Shown here: one piece after another, positions 12,901 to 25,100 of the stretch
Layout of the letters: each line of letters begins with the position of its first letter
How positions within the stretch are numbered: the first letter of the stretch is position 1
Assembly: GCF_040807025.1 (NCBI RefSeq)
Contig: NC_090943.1
Location: 4,016,356-4,080,355 of the forward strand
DNA: 64,000 nucleotides
Direction of reading: 5' to 3'
Source of the DNA: Struthio camelus
Taxonomy: Eukaryota > Chordata > Aves > Struthioniformes > Struthionidae
Position numbers and translations under genes: made by a program
The notes under the pieces: generated by a model
Told to the model about the DNA's origin: nothing
Seen by the model: only the letters and a program-made list of their open reading frames with translations
The model's database searches: none

Positions 12901-14140
12901 TTCCCCCCTGCTAAGGCTCCTCGATGTACTGCCGCAGCTGACCATAAACCGAGCAGCCATCGATAAACTGCTCTCTGTATAGGCCTTCGGAGCATGACAA
13001 ATTGTGTTTCTGGGCTTATCGGTGCCAATCTCTTAATTGCTTTTCCTCTAAGCACAGAGTAAATTGTGCCAAGGTCTGAGGAGCCAGGTTCCTCCAGGCA
13101 GGGACCGAATGCAGAGCAGTGACACAAGGATGAAGGCTCCCGGCACGGCAATGCCGGTCAGGGCTGCCGGCTCCTGCCTGCCCTCCACCAGGGACTTTGC
13201 ACCTACGTGAGAGGGGATGGATTCAGCTGAACCAAAAGATCTTTAGCTGGGGAGTTCGCAAAAGAGCTTGGCCCAAGGCAAGAAGAGGAATCACAAGGAC
13301 CATTAACCACCTCATTTAACAACCCCTATTAGCCCTTTCCCATCCCTGCTACTGGGGGTCGCAGACTGGGAAAGCTCGGAGAGCCTGGCTGAGCCAGGCA
13401 CCGGAGACCTCCCAAGGAGACAGAGATGGGAGATGACCCTCGGTGGGGGCACTCAGGTTTGAGCCTGTGCTTTTGCCATAGGTGTCAAGGTCACCTCCCA
13501 AATGTCAGATCCTCACTGTCAGCATTTGAGCTACATCCTGCACGCTGCCTCTGCACGGCAGGGAGAGGCAGAGGATCCCCGAGCTGGCTGTTAGGAAATG
13601 GGTTTCTAGAGGCACCACAACCTCTGAAGGAGCCCAGAGTGCATCGCTCTGATTTAGTCATTATTTAATGATGCTTAAGTTAGGGAGAAATCCCACCTTG
13701 CTGCTCTGTGCCTCAGTTTCCCCATCTGTAAGCAGAGATAACTGCCTCCCCACTTCATGAGGGTGACCTTCAGCAAGGCTGGCAAGGTTCAATGAGGGGT
13801 ACGGAAGCCAGGAAAATGCACCGGGAGAGCAGGAAAGGAGCAGTTTTCCCTGGACTCTGGGTGACTGCTGTCACTGAACATCCCCAAATCCCAGGCCGTG
13901 GATCCAGGGCCGTAGGAAACCTCCCCTGTCTGGTCATTAAAAGAGGCGACCCAGTGAGCTCGACCCCCCTGGCACCCAAAAGAGGCCGGACCCAGCTTGT
14001 CTGGTTTATCAGGGACCTTTTCCCACCCCTAAAGCAGGGGCCTGGGGCTCTGGCTGTGTCTTGTAAGGAAGTCCCTGCTGCCCCCAGGCCACGACTCCCA
14101 GCCCCGGCGCTAAATTTGGCTGCTGCCCCAGGTCCTCTCC
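9931..14140. other. Intergenic region CCDC13-HHATL
   Basis: No gene is recognised. Composition shifts from mixed to GC-rich toward 14 kb. An AT-rich block lies at about 12160-12250, a CpG-dense patch at about 12375-12450, and a MIR-like fragment at about 13685-13775. Several long reading frames on both strands lack splice support and family motifs and are taken as chance frames. Confidence 0.5.
13685..13775 (+). mobile_element. MIR-like ancient SINE fragment
   Basis: The core 'tgcctcagtttccccatctg' (13709-13728) followed by 'taagcagagataactgcc' is the hallmark of the MIR/CORE-SINE 3' region. Flanks are diverged and the ends are approximate. Confidence 0.7.
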
Positions 14141-14142
14141 GG

Positions 14143-14337
14143 CAGCTGCTGTGACAGACAGCTCCTGAACCAGCCCCCCTCTGCAGCGCTGCTCTAAAAT
14201 AAAAATATCTCCTGCCTGCTCCGCTCCACTCCCTGCTAAACTTACTCCAGGGGCAAGGTGGGACACCTGAAGCCAGAAAGAGAAGCCGAGCCGCCCCCCA
14301 GACGGCCACCGGACAGACAGACGGATGCATTAGGGAG
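14143..14337 (+). promoter_or_regulatory. HHATL: Candidate HHATL promoter and untranslated first exon
   Basis: A CAGCTG E-box at 14143-14148 is followed by an isolated AT-rich TATA-like stretch (about 14195-14208, ctaaaataaaaatat) within GC-rich sequence. About 130 bp further on is a good splice donor, gggag|gtgagc, at 14338. The ATG exon at 16051 is preceded by a strong polypyrimidine acceptor, so an upstream noncoding exon is expected, and this is the best-placed candidate. Inference only; transcription start unproven. Confidence 0.3.
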
Positions 14338-16003
14338 GTGAGCTGCCACCCCACCACCCTTCCTGGCTTTTTTCCCCCCTTTTCCTCCCTCTTGACACCC
14401 CACTTAGCAGTGCCAGCCGCTGGATCCTGAGAGGGTCGCCCGGCTCCGGGGGGCTGCTGCGCTCGGCCGCTCGCTGCTCAAGGTCAGTCGCGGGGGCTGG
14501 CGTGGGGAGGGTGGCCGGTGCTCTCGGTGTGGGGGGTACGCTGGCGGGCCGGGACGAAGGGCTGCAGCGGGTGGCCGAGCCCTCCATGCACCTGAGCCTG
14601 CCTGCAGCCGCAGAGGAAACCCTGCGCTCTGGCACACCGCTGCGGCTGAAGAGCAATTACGGAGCTAAAATTGGAACGGGCTGCGCGCTCTGCAGCAGCT
14701 GCGGCATCCCCCCCTGCCACCCGGTACGGGGCGCCCAGTCCCCCCGGGAGCCGCTTCACGCTGTTAACCATCTCCTTGCCCCCTACCCTACCGTGCCACA
14801 GTGGGAAAAAGTCTTGATAAGCCTAGAAAGGAGGCAAAAGCTCTTTAAAGCAGCACCCTGGCTAGCCCCCGAGCACCCTGCAACAGGCACCGGCACTGCA
14901 AAGCGGTGGCCGTTTGCCCATAAAGAGCAGCTTTGCGCTAGAAACTATCCAGCTCAGCACATGCTGCAGCAGGAGTTTTGGATAGGGCTGAGCAGGGGCT
15001 GCGGTGGCAAGGAGAGGCTGAGCCTGGACCGAAAAGCACGGCCAGCATCCCCATTCCTGCGTTAGCCACAAAACTGGGCGCTGCGGGCATCGACACGGCA
15101 CCCAGCTCGGCCACCCTTTGCAGGCACACCGGCACGTGCCAGTGCATCGATACCTGCCCGCACGTCCCCCGGGGCTGGGACTCCCCATCCCAGTGCCCCG
15201 GGGGGGCCGCGGGAGCCGCCTGGGCACCATAGGGTGCCCGGGGAGGTCCTGCGCTGGAGGTTACCCTCTCCTCTCCAGCTGAGCACAACACGCTGCCCTT
15301 TAGCTGCGTTTTCAGTAGCAGCCGACGGGAGGTGACCGTGCAGCCGGTGCGCTCGGACAAGCATTAAAGGCACATCGTGCTGGGGTTAATTAGCCCTGGC
15401 AGAAGTAATTAGCCAAGAGCATTGGCATGCCAAGCAGGGCACCTGCACAGGGTGCAGAAACAGGGCAGCGCTGTCCCTAAAGCCCGCGCCAGCCTCCGCA
15501 GCGCTGCGCAGAGCGGCTGTGGGAGGTCAGCGCTGGCACCTCCGCGTCCCCGGCCACCGCGCCAGCCATCGGCTCCGCGATGCAGCAGGGCAGCGAGAGG
15601 GCAGAGCTCGCGGGCCGTTCCCGGAGCATCATGTCCCCACACTTCAGGATGTGGTATGCAAAGGCAGGACCCTGCTGGGCTCCAGGGAGGGAGGGAGGGA
15701 AGGAGGGAACATACCCAGATGGCTGCAAATCCCCTCACCAGCAGCCCTGGGAGCACTCGGCTCAGCTGAGCCCAAAGCCAGGCTCCTCACTGGCGTTTTC
15801 AGCTTGTTTTAGCAGCAATGTTATTTCCCACACCTGAGCTGTCACCATGGGGGCTCAGCTGCAGGTGAAACTGCTTTCTTTTAAGGGATGCACCGAGGCC
15901 AGGAAAACACCACCTTTTTTTTTTTTTTTTTTTTTCTTCTTCTTTCTCCCCCCCCTTCTCCTCCTTCTCCTCCTCCTTTCTGTGTCCTGCTCCCTGTTCC
16001 CAG
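14338..16003 (+). other. HHATL: Probable HHATL 5' intron, CpG-rich
   Basis: The stretch from about 14380 to 15650 is GC-rich with many CpG, resembling a CpG island. It contains multiple overlapping chance reading frames on both strands. It ends in a long polypyrimidine tract (15913-16001) and an acceptor cag at 16001-16003. Confidence 0.35.
15913..15979 (+). repeat. Poly-T (T21) and CT-rich polypyrimidine tract
   Basis: T21 at 15915-15935 is followed by cttct/ctcc repeats. It serves as the pyrimidine tract ahead of the HHATL start-codon exon. Confidence 0.85.
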
Positions 16004-16050
16004 GTCAACGTTTGCTTCCCCCCAGGCTGCCGGGGTGGTGATCTGCAGCG

Positions 16051-16156
16051 ATGGGGGTTAAAGCAAAGCTCCCCAGCTACGAGCTGGGGTTTTATGCTCT
16101 CACCTTGACGTGCGCTGTGGTGTACAGCGGGAGCGGGATCTTTGAAGCCTCGAGAG
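16051..16156 (+). CDS. HHATL: HHATL coding exon 1 (residues 1-35)
   Basis: Starts at ATG ([20 protein letters not shown]) and covers the first hydrophobic segment. Donor gtaact follows at 16157, leaving phase 1. Its acceptor is probably the cag ending at 16003, or less likely the one at 16025. Confidence 0.93.
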
Positions 16157-19100
16157 GTAACTTCCCTCGTCCCCTGGGGCGTGAGGGGTGGGGATGCCGT
16201 GGGAGAGGGACTGTGCATGTGAGCCGAGGTGTCCTTCAGGCAGACACCTGTAGATACCAGCGTAGCCACCCTGGCTTTAATTTTTGCAGAGAATGTCTTA
16301 GGAAGCCCTTGCATCTGACCCCCAAAAGGGGTTCATATCTGTCTCCCTTCATGGTTACCCCCTCAGCCCCAATTTCCATGGGTCAGAGCAACAGGGCTAT
16401 GTGCATATCTGCTCCAGCCAGCACCCTAACAAGGGGCAGTTCCCCAATTTTTTTTTTTTTTTTTTAACCTGGGAGCTGAAAAAAACACAGACCTGCACTC
16501 CTCTGCACAGGATCTGCTAAGGATCCCTGGGAGGATGCAATGCGCAAAGGCTTTGCTGGAAATTCATGCGGAAACGGTTGAGGTTCCTGATCCCTGTGGT
16601 TTTCCATGGGAATTATTCTTTTGCAGACAGCATGAACAGAAAGACCTTCCGCGATGGCATAAAACCAGGCTGGCATTACTTCGGTAGGAAGATGGTAAGT
16701 GGAGTAAGGAGCTGGCGATTTCCTAGGAGCACACGATTAGTACTGACTGCTGGAAAAGCCGAGATGATTTTTCTGCTGCTGACATACATTTACAAAGTCC
16801 ATGTGACCTTTTTTTTTTCCTTCTTTTCAGTGTGACCTTTAAAGAAGGGCCTTTAAAGGGCCTTTAAAGAAGTCAGGGAAATATTAGCCCTACAGCGCAG
16901 CAGATGTGCTTTGCATGCATCTAGAGAGACAAATAGTCTCTGCAAATCTTTCCCTCAGTTTTATGACCGAACTAAAGCGCTTGGCAGCCCTCGGGTCGAA
17001 AATGGGAAGAACAGGCTTGGAAAGCTGCATGATAATGAGGTGCCCTCACAGCCTAAACGCCCATTCAGCCTCTGGCACGTGTGGACATCTGACTTCCTGA
17101 GGCAGGCGCTCAAGGGCCAAGGCCAGCAGAGGGCAAAGGCTTGGGGCAGTAAGGTGCCCTGCTTTGCTCCCACAGGACGTAGCTGATTTCGAGTGGGTGA
17201 TGTGGTTCACCTCGTTCAGGAACTTCATCATCTTTGCCCTTTCGGGGCACGTCCTGTTCGCCAAGATCTGCTCCATGATCATGCCACAGGTGAGCGAGGG
17301 ACCAGGGGGTGGATTTAGGAGCTCAAGGATGATGCAGAAGAAGAGGCTCCCTGAAGGTTGTGAGGGGACCTCTGCATCTGTCTGTCCGTGGGCTGCCCAG
17401 GATTCATCCACAGTTGAGGGATATTTGCTTCTTGCACTCAACGTGGGCATCACCCACAGACCCTGCTTGTTGCACTTAACATGGGCATTAGGGTTACAAG
17501 GGTGTGTGGACTTGATGAGCCTCTTGGAGACCAAGAGGTGAAAACTCACCGAGCCTCTGCAAGTCCAGGCTGGGATGGAGGCTAAATATGTAGTCTCGTG
17601 GGGAGGAGAAGTGAAAGCGGTTTGTGAAAATGTGGGAGTGGGACCAAATGGCAGGGGCAGGAGTCAGATCCATTGTGGGCTCCCTGGGGAGGGGAACCAT
17701 ACACCCCCATGTGGCAGCCCGAGATGGAGCCGGACTGCAAGAGATTTTCTTTTATGACTTTAGAAACAGAGTGGTTCTTCCAATCCCATTTCCCAGGGTA
17801 GTTTCTTATGGGATCATAGAGGCCAGCAGCTATATTAAATAGCTTTGTTAGCTGTAATCTGGGAAAGGGTCGGGGCTTTCATAGAGCTGATCATAGAGGG
17901 GACCACTCTCCCCTCACAGCACCGGGCCGTGGTGTACATGCTGTACGGGCTCCTGGCTGTGCTGGGCAGCATGGGGCTCGTCTACCTCATGATCATCCTC
18001 TCCCACTGCATCATCCTCTACTCCGTCTCGCTGGCGAAGCAGAAATGGCTCTGCCATGTGGCCGGGCTCTGCTGCCTCGCGTCCTTCAAGGTGGAGCCCT
18101 TCAGCTCTTGGCAGGTAGGTGCTGCCTCAGGCCACCCATTTGCCTTGTTTCCAGGCCTTTCATGTCCCTCTCCTTAGATTTACCTCCAAGGAGGTCTCCC
18201 ATAAGCTCCAAGCAGTTCTCCTGGCTCCGTAGCAGCTCCCACAGGGTTCAAGAGTACCGTACCCTTGGGAATAATCCCATGGGGGTCATGCCCCGCTTTT
18301 GTGACTTCATGTTGGGCCAGAGCTCAGGACGCCTGGGTCCTCCTTGTTGCTCAGACAACAGCCTGCTAAGTGGCCCCAGGCAAGATAGGTCACTGCCCTG
18401 TGCCTCAGTTTCCCCACCTGTAACACAGTACCAGCGTGGGTTCAGTGATGCCCATGTGTATCTCTTATGCCTCTGCCTAGTTAAAGACTTCTGCCCTGCT
18501 GGCAGGCAAAAGACCGGGAAGGACCTTGCAAGGCCATTTGGTCCCTCTTCCTACCAGAGGAAGGACAACGTTACCTGTCCTTGCCCATCGCCCACCTTCT
18601 GAATGATACTCCCCTGCTACGTCAGGCTTGTACTGCCTTTCCTTGGACCCCAGGGAGAGCTCTGTCCTACCCTTCCCCAGAACATGGGCTGTGATGAAAT
18701 TCCTGTCCTGGAGCAAAGCCTGCGTGTCCTTGCGAGATGGTACACCTGGGCCTGGCAGGCAGCTGCCACCAGGCTCTTCCCTCCCTCAAAGCCAGCTGGG
18801 AGCCAGGTAATGCAGCCCGGGGCTGGGCCTGGAGCCGAAAACCCTGCTAGCCCTGGTGCCGTAGCTGGTACGAGCCCAGCTTGGTGAAGATGTGGCTGAG
18901 AGGATCTACCAGCTCCTGGCTTCTCCAGGATGCAAAGCATCAAGCCCCAGTTTTATCAATCTAACAGCAAGGCTAATTAGCCATGGGAGCAATTTGTGTT
19001 AGAATGTAATTGGCTTTAAACCGTTCCCCCGGGAGCGGATGTCCTCAGAAAAGTGACGACGTGCAGAGGTGACGTGAGTTGTGTGGTGGTAACTCTTCAT

Positions 19101-22100
19101 TTCTCACCTAGAGTGGGTTTGTAACAGGAGCTTTTGATCTTCAAGATGTCCTCTTCTATGGGGGAAGTGGCTTCACCATCATGCGCTGCATCAGCTTCGC
19201 ACTCGAGAGCTGCGAGAGAAAGGAGGGCATCTACTCCATCTTCGACCTCCTCAAATACAACTTCTACCTTCCCTTCTTTTTCTTCGGGCCCATCATGACA
19301 TTTGACCAGTTCTATGCTCAGGTAAGTGTCCTGGCCACCTCTCAAGGCCAGACCACAAGGAGACCGCTCCCCTTGATGCTGTATTTAGTTGCTTGGTTTT
19401 AATGCCTACCAAAAGAGACTGTTTGCCACAGTGGAGGTGCAAATAACTGCAGACCTTGCTGCGTTCGTGTAGACCCTGGGTGTGGTCCACGCTCCACAAT
19501 GGTGCCCCGGTTTTGAGGAGGGGCACAAACTGATGGCACTAAACTAAAGAAGGTTTTTTAACCCTCCTCAGCAGTTTGCCCCTCATGGACATTTAGCCAT
19601 TTCCTATGCTAAGACAGATATTGTTGTGATGAAAGCACCACATGGAGTTTGAGGAGATAAGGACGTAGCAGTGGTTGTCTGTGCTCACTGGGCAACTTTG
19701 CGTTCCACCGCTCAGTGCCTCAGTTTCCCCCGTTGGCAAGTGAAAATACACCTGCATGCACAGAGGGTTGTGCAAACATGAAGATTGGCCTGGTAATCTT
19801 CGCTGGGTTCAGGACACACAAACTGTGCTTTCACCTGAGAGCAGATAGTTAATTGCCCGCACAAAGCGCCTGCAGAAATTGCCCACCATGTGCTACTACC
19901 CCGATGCCTCTGTGCTCCCCTTCTCTGCGGTGCCGGCGAACCACAGTGTGAGCTAGATGTCTGATACCTGTTGGCATCCATCTGTGGGGACCTTTGCATG
20001 GCGACAGCTGTGAGCACGTGCCTGAGGAAGCAGGGGCATCCTCCCACCCCATCTTTTTGCTCAGGGGCATTCCTGTTGAGCTGGTTCACTTGAGGAGCAA
20101 GAATTTATAGGGCTGGTCTGTGTATCTTAAGATCAAGGTGTTTCTCTAGAAATAAGTAAGTCTAGGTGGGAGGATTTTTGTAGCAGGTTGTTTTTCAGCT
20201 ACATCATGGGTCGTCTTCTGCTCCCTCTGAAATGCTCAGGTGCCCAGGGCCCCTATCCATATTGCACACAACCAAGAGTGCTTTTGAAAGGTGGATCCAA
20301 ATAGCTCTGGAAAACTCATTAGCCCAGCCTGGGATCATCCAACCCTGAGGCTGTTTCACATCGAAGGATCAAGCTAAATGGCAGCTGTCTCTCATTTCTC
20401 ACTCTTCCCATCCCAACACCCTTTTACATCATTGACGGATCTTTATCAGCAAAGCAAAATGTTACTGACTCTTAAGAAAAAGTCCTCTTGCCTGGTCAGC
20501 GACGGTAGCAGAAAGCCCATCTACTGGTTGCCGTTTCCCTTCTGTTTCCTTTTAAAGAATAATTAAATAGAATTTATGCACCCCAGCTAACATCTGGACA
20601 CAAGAGCATTTTAGAAACTCTTCCATGAATTCAGAAGAATAGCCAGCCAGTGTCCAGGGTGGGTGAAAGCAGTCAGGGTATCCCTGGTGTGGAAGCAGGA
20701 AGACTAAAGTCTGATCAAAGGCCCACCCAGTCCAGCACTTTGTCTGCAAAGTTGGCCTAACATGGTTGTCAGCGTGAGGTAGACAACGTAAGAAAGGGTC
20801 TGCACGAGACTTGTTCCCTGCAGAGAGCCTTGGGAGCCTTCCTGTACTGGAATTTGCACTGGACCATCATATTTAATTGCCTAGGTGAAGCTGTCCTCCA
20901 AATTTGTCTGACTCCCACTCCTAGCCTCCACAACCCACTGTGGTTGTGATTCCCACCGCTCCTGCATGAACTGAATGGGTATGCACCATCTCCTGATTTG
21001 CTTTTCAAACTTGCTGCTGGAAGGGATCTCTATCTGAAAACTCCTGGAGAGGAATTGGTGACCCAGGCAAGGATCTGGTGATCCAGAAGGTTGTATTGTG
21101 ATAGTATCACTTGAACAACGGGGATCCACCCAGATGCTGAGCTTGTAGGGTGGGAGCCACGTGTCTCACTGCCAGCCACAAAGCTGCTGTTACCACAGGA
21201 TGAGAGCTGATCTGTGTCCTGCTAACACAGGACACAACAACCTTGTGTTTGTTACCTGTTGAAAGGATACATCGCTGGTTGTGACCAGGGACAGGATCAA
21301 GATCCCTTGGATTTCACAGATCCGTTTAGGAGGAAGTTTGACCCTGAGTCAAGTTAGGTGGTGGCTGAAAGTCAGCTCCAGCATCCCCTGTAAATGATGC
21401 TTGTGGTGCAGAGAGTCCATCAGTGGCTGGTTCTCAGCAGACAAGCAACAGAGACTGCTGGGCTCCAGCCAGGCTGTTCCCCCACACCGTGCTCCTTTAC
21501 AGCCACCAGCAGAAATGCTGAGAGCACTCACTGTCTCATCCTGAGGTTCAATCTTTCCGGCTGTGATTGATCTGTCAGGCCAAAGTCCCAGCAAATGTGG
21601 CTCCGGCAGCCCTGCTGTCCAAGCTCCTCCAGAGGGGCTGCAGTGCCCAGAGGTACTCTCCTCACCCCATATTATTTTCCTTTCCCCAGTTCCTATCAGT
21701 CTATCCTGTGAGACAGTTGCAGCCTCCTGAACAGGCTTCTCTTAACACCACTGCTACGACTATGTAGATTGTGGCATTAAACTCCTGGTGCCTGCAAGAC
21801 CTGAACTTCTGTTACCCCTACAGGACTTAATCTGTTCTCTTTTCTTTTCTGCTCCTTTTTGCACAGCCGTAAAGCAGGATGTTTATCACCACTTAGTGAG
21901 CAATTCCCCCTCTTCTTTTTAAAACACCCCGCTTAAAGGCAGAGGGAGCAAGTCCCCAAGCCTTTTTCCCCTCCAGCCAGCAGCCCTGTCTTGGCCTGGC
22001 CTCCACTGCCATCTCCTGGCTAGATCCCCTCTGCACTGCTGGAGCTGCAGCTAATTGCAGAGGCTAATTCCTAACTGCCCGACAGAAATTAGGAGTAGAA

Positions 22101-25100
22101 AGACTGAGTCTCTTCTCCAGGATGGGATGCGGGTGGCGAGGTTAGGGGACAGCGCTGTCTCTTTGGCTTCTAGTGGTGCTATCCTTTGGTGGACCCTTTG
22201 CACGGCGTGCATTCCCAATACACAATGGGACCTTGTCTGTAGCAGGGTTGGCTGGTGCCAGTTGGGCTGAAGAGGTGCCAGTGAGCAGTGCTAGTCTTAG
22301 CAAGGGGGTCCCTGGATCATTCCCTACTCCTAATGCCCAGTAACACTGGATGACACAGGCTGAACCCACATAGTGCCACAAAGCTGGTCATAGGCCACGT
22401 GCATCCTGGTGCCTGGCTCCAGGGGAGCTGAGCTGAGGCTAGATCTTCCTTACTGGGATTCAAGGAACAAATTCACCTCTGAACAGCTGGAAGTGTGTGT
22501 GTGTGTGTGTGTGTGCGCATGGGAACAGCCCCAATCTCAGTGAGATGGCGGCAGGGTGCCATTACCATGCACAGGTAATAAGGACAGGAGCTGATGGGAG
22601 CAGGAGAGTCATGCCCTGTGATACAAGTGGGAAACCATCACCAGGGGGAAACTAAGGTCCCACGACCACTTGTGTGTCTCTGTGCCAGAGCCCAGCCTCC
22701 CCTGGCAGATCCTCAGTTGCTTGTTTCCTTGTCAGAGCCCTCTCTGGTATTGCTGGCATGGTGTCGGCTGCAGGGATAGCTGCCTGTGACAGCTCGCCCC
22801 TGCTAGATTGAACACCTGCTTCAGCTCGGGGTTTAGAGACCTCTTCATTTTCTTAAGGCAGGAGGCTCTTAGGTGCACTCTGCATATAACAGAAACTAGC
22901 AAATCTAGCAAAGACTTTAATTCCCAGGAATCATCTGGTTTTGGTGACTGGGCTATTGCAGCAGCTTGCAGATTACTTTCTGAGAACTCCCACCTCTCGC
23001 GGAGAATAAAAAGAGTAATAAACATAAGAGGATTTTGGATTCAGCAGCAATTTTTATGGCGATGCAGGAAAGTGAGGCCATCAATCTGCCCAGTGTAATC
23101 CTAAAAGCTTTCTCTGATGATTTTTATATTACAACATCCAGAGACATGACAGCTCCTGGAGGCAAAGCCTGGCCCATGCTTGTACAGGGCACAGCAGAGA
23201 GAAAAGCCCCTTCAGTCAGGTCTCAACTGACTCGGGATGGCCCCTTGAGCAGCCTTCCCTTTCATTTACAGGAGCGCACCCTGCGGCAGAAGCTCTGGAG
23301 ACCATCAGCCATCCTCTTTCTCCTCCTCCCAAACGACTGACTTCTGCCTAGCCTAAAATAATGGGCAACATGTGCCCACCTTGCCCAGGCAGGGTTCTCA
23401 GGTGGGACTCCAGCCCCTGCTCCCAACTGCTCCTGGGACTCATGGATGTCCTTCCTAGGATGCAGCTGCAGCATCCTGTAGATTTTATGGGTATGAGTGC
23501 TTACTCCCACTTTGTGACCTCTGCAAAGGGCCACCCTCAAGTTAAGCTGCCTTTCTGAGCATGTGCCTGTGGAGAAATCCTAAACCCCAGCTCCATGATG
23601 GGCCTGTTTTTTTTTTTTCCAGGCAGAAGAACTTTCTACCCAGTTCCGTCCCTCGGTTTAACCCTTTCTTGGTGTCCATCCTGACAGGTGAGCACCCAAG
23701 AGCTGAGGCGCAAAGATGATGAGATGAGGAAGATCCGGGTCCAGGCCCTCCTCCACGTGGGGGTCATCGTCGCTGTGGACATATTCTTCCACTTCTTCTA
23801 CATCCTGACCCTCCCTTCTGACCTGAAGTTTGTGAACCGCCTCTCGGACTGGTCCTTAGGTAAGTGGCTGTGCAGGGACACACTCACACCTGTAGCTGGC
23901 TTCAAGTGCCCATGCTGGGCAGGTTTGAGTAGAACCCCTCTTCTTCCAGCTGATGATACACAGAGCTGGGGTTGGGCAGCTCTGGAGAGCAAGGCGGTCT
24001 AGGTCTGCTGCTGTTCTCACAGAGGCCAGAGAAAATTGTTTAGCTTGGGATTTAAGAGGCTGAGCACCAAGTTGTTCCCATTGTCTTCATCTAGACACGG
24101 GAGGCAGAGCTCAACATCTCTGAAAATCAGCCCCATGCTATTGCAAGAGCAATATCCGGTACCTTAAATACACAGAGTGGGTGGCCAGTTGTGAAGGTAT
24201 TAAAGCGGTGTATTGTGAGCCACTAAAATGGTTGGAGGCTGGAGTGCAGGTTGTACAGGAAGAGGCTGAGCTGAGAATATGCTTCAGTATGGCTTCAGAG
24301 GAGGCTCAGGGGGTCTAGCTGCTGTCCTCATCTACCTACGGAAAATTATAAAGATGGAGACAGATTCTTCTTACAGGATGACAGTGAAAGAGCACAAGAA
24401 AATGGCACAAGTGAAAGCAAGAGAAAGTTTGATTACACTTAAGGAATTTTTTTTTTTCATAAAAAGAATGGTTAAGCACTGGAACAGGGGCCCCAAGAGG
24501 TTATGGAGTCCACCAAAATGTCAATATTCAAAATCTGTCATGCAGACAAGGTCTTGAGAAACCTGATCTAACTTCAAAGCTGGCCTTGCCCTGAGTGAGG
24601 GTGGACTAGGGACCTCCAGGATCCAAACTCTCAGAATGAAAAGCAATAGCTGCGCTAGCATTCAGCTTGCAGATGGACCGTGGATTTCAGCGGCTCGAAC
24701 GCGTGTCTGTTGGCAGCATTTGAGACGCAGTAGGGTATCTGACCTCCATACAGGGCTGGCAGAGGGAAAGCTAGAGCTGGAGGAAAGCTGTGCCTCTCTG
24801 GAGTGGTAGCTGGAAGCCAGTCAGGAAATCCTAGTGCATGTAGAATAGCACTAGACATTCATTTAGGCTGTCCTAAGAGATCTGGATGGGCTGACTGAAT
24901 ATATGTGTCACTTCAGAAGGAGCTGAGTGGCTCTGCAGGCTCCACTGACTCTATCAGCTGGATCTTTATCATCCACGGTGGGAGCTCAGGCACGTGGCTC
25001 ACATCGAGACGTTATGTGGCTATTACTCTGTGAGCTGAATCCCACCAAGATGGCTTTTCTTTATTTAGATTCTGCTTGCAGAGGAATTTGAAATCTTCGG

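Larger units (their letters stand above)
19322..23687 (+). other. HHATL: HHATL intron 5
   Basis: A 4.37-kb intron with a MIR-like fragment (about 19675-19755) and a (GT)n run (22493-22515). No further exon is recognised; reading frames here lack family character. Confidence 0.7.

Noticed and set aside
14195-14208. MEF2 site in the candidate HHATL promoter
   Set aside because: ctaaaataaaaatat does not fit YTAWWWWTAR on either strand, so it is kept only as TATA-like.
13770-14357. 195-aa minus-strand frame in GC-rich sequence
   Set aside because: GC-rich DNA has few stops; frames of similar size exist on both strands nearby and none shows a family motif.
14502-15065. 187-aa plus-strand frame
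   Set aside because: Lies in the CpG-rich block with overlapping frames on the other strand; low-complexity Pro/Ala/Gly-rich translation without recognisable homology.
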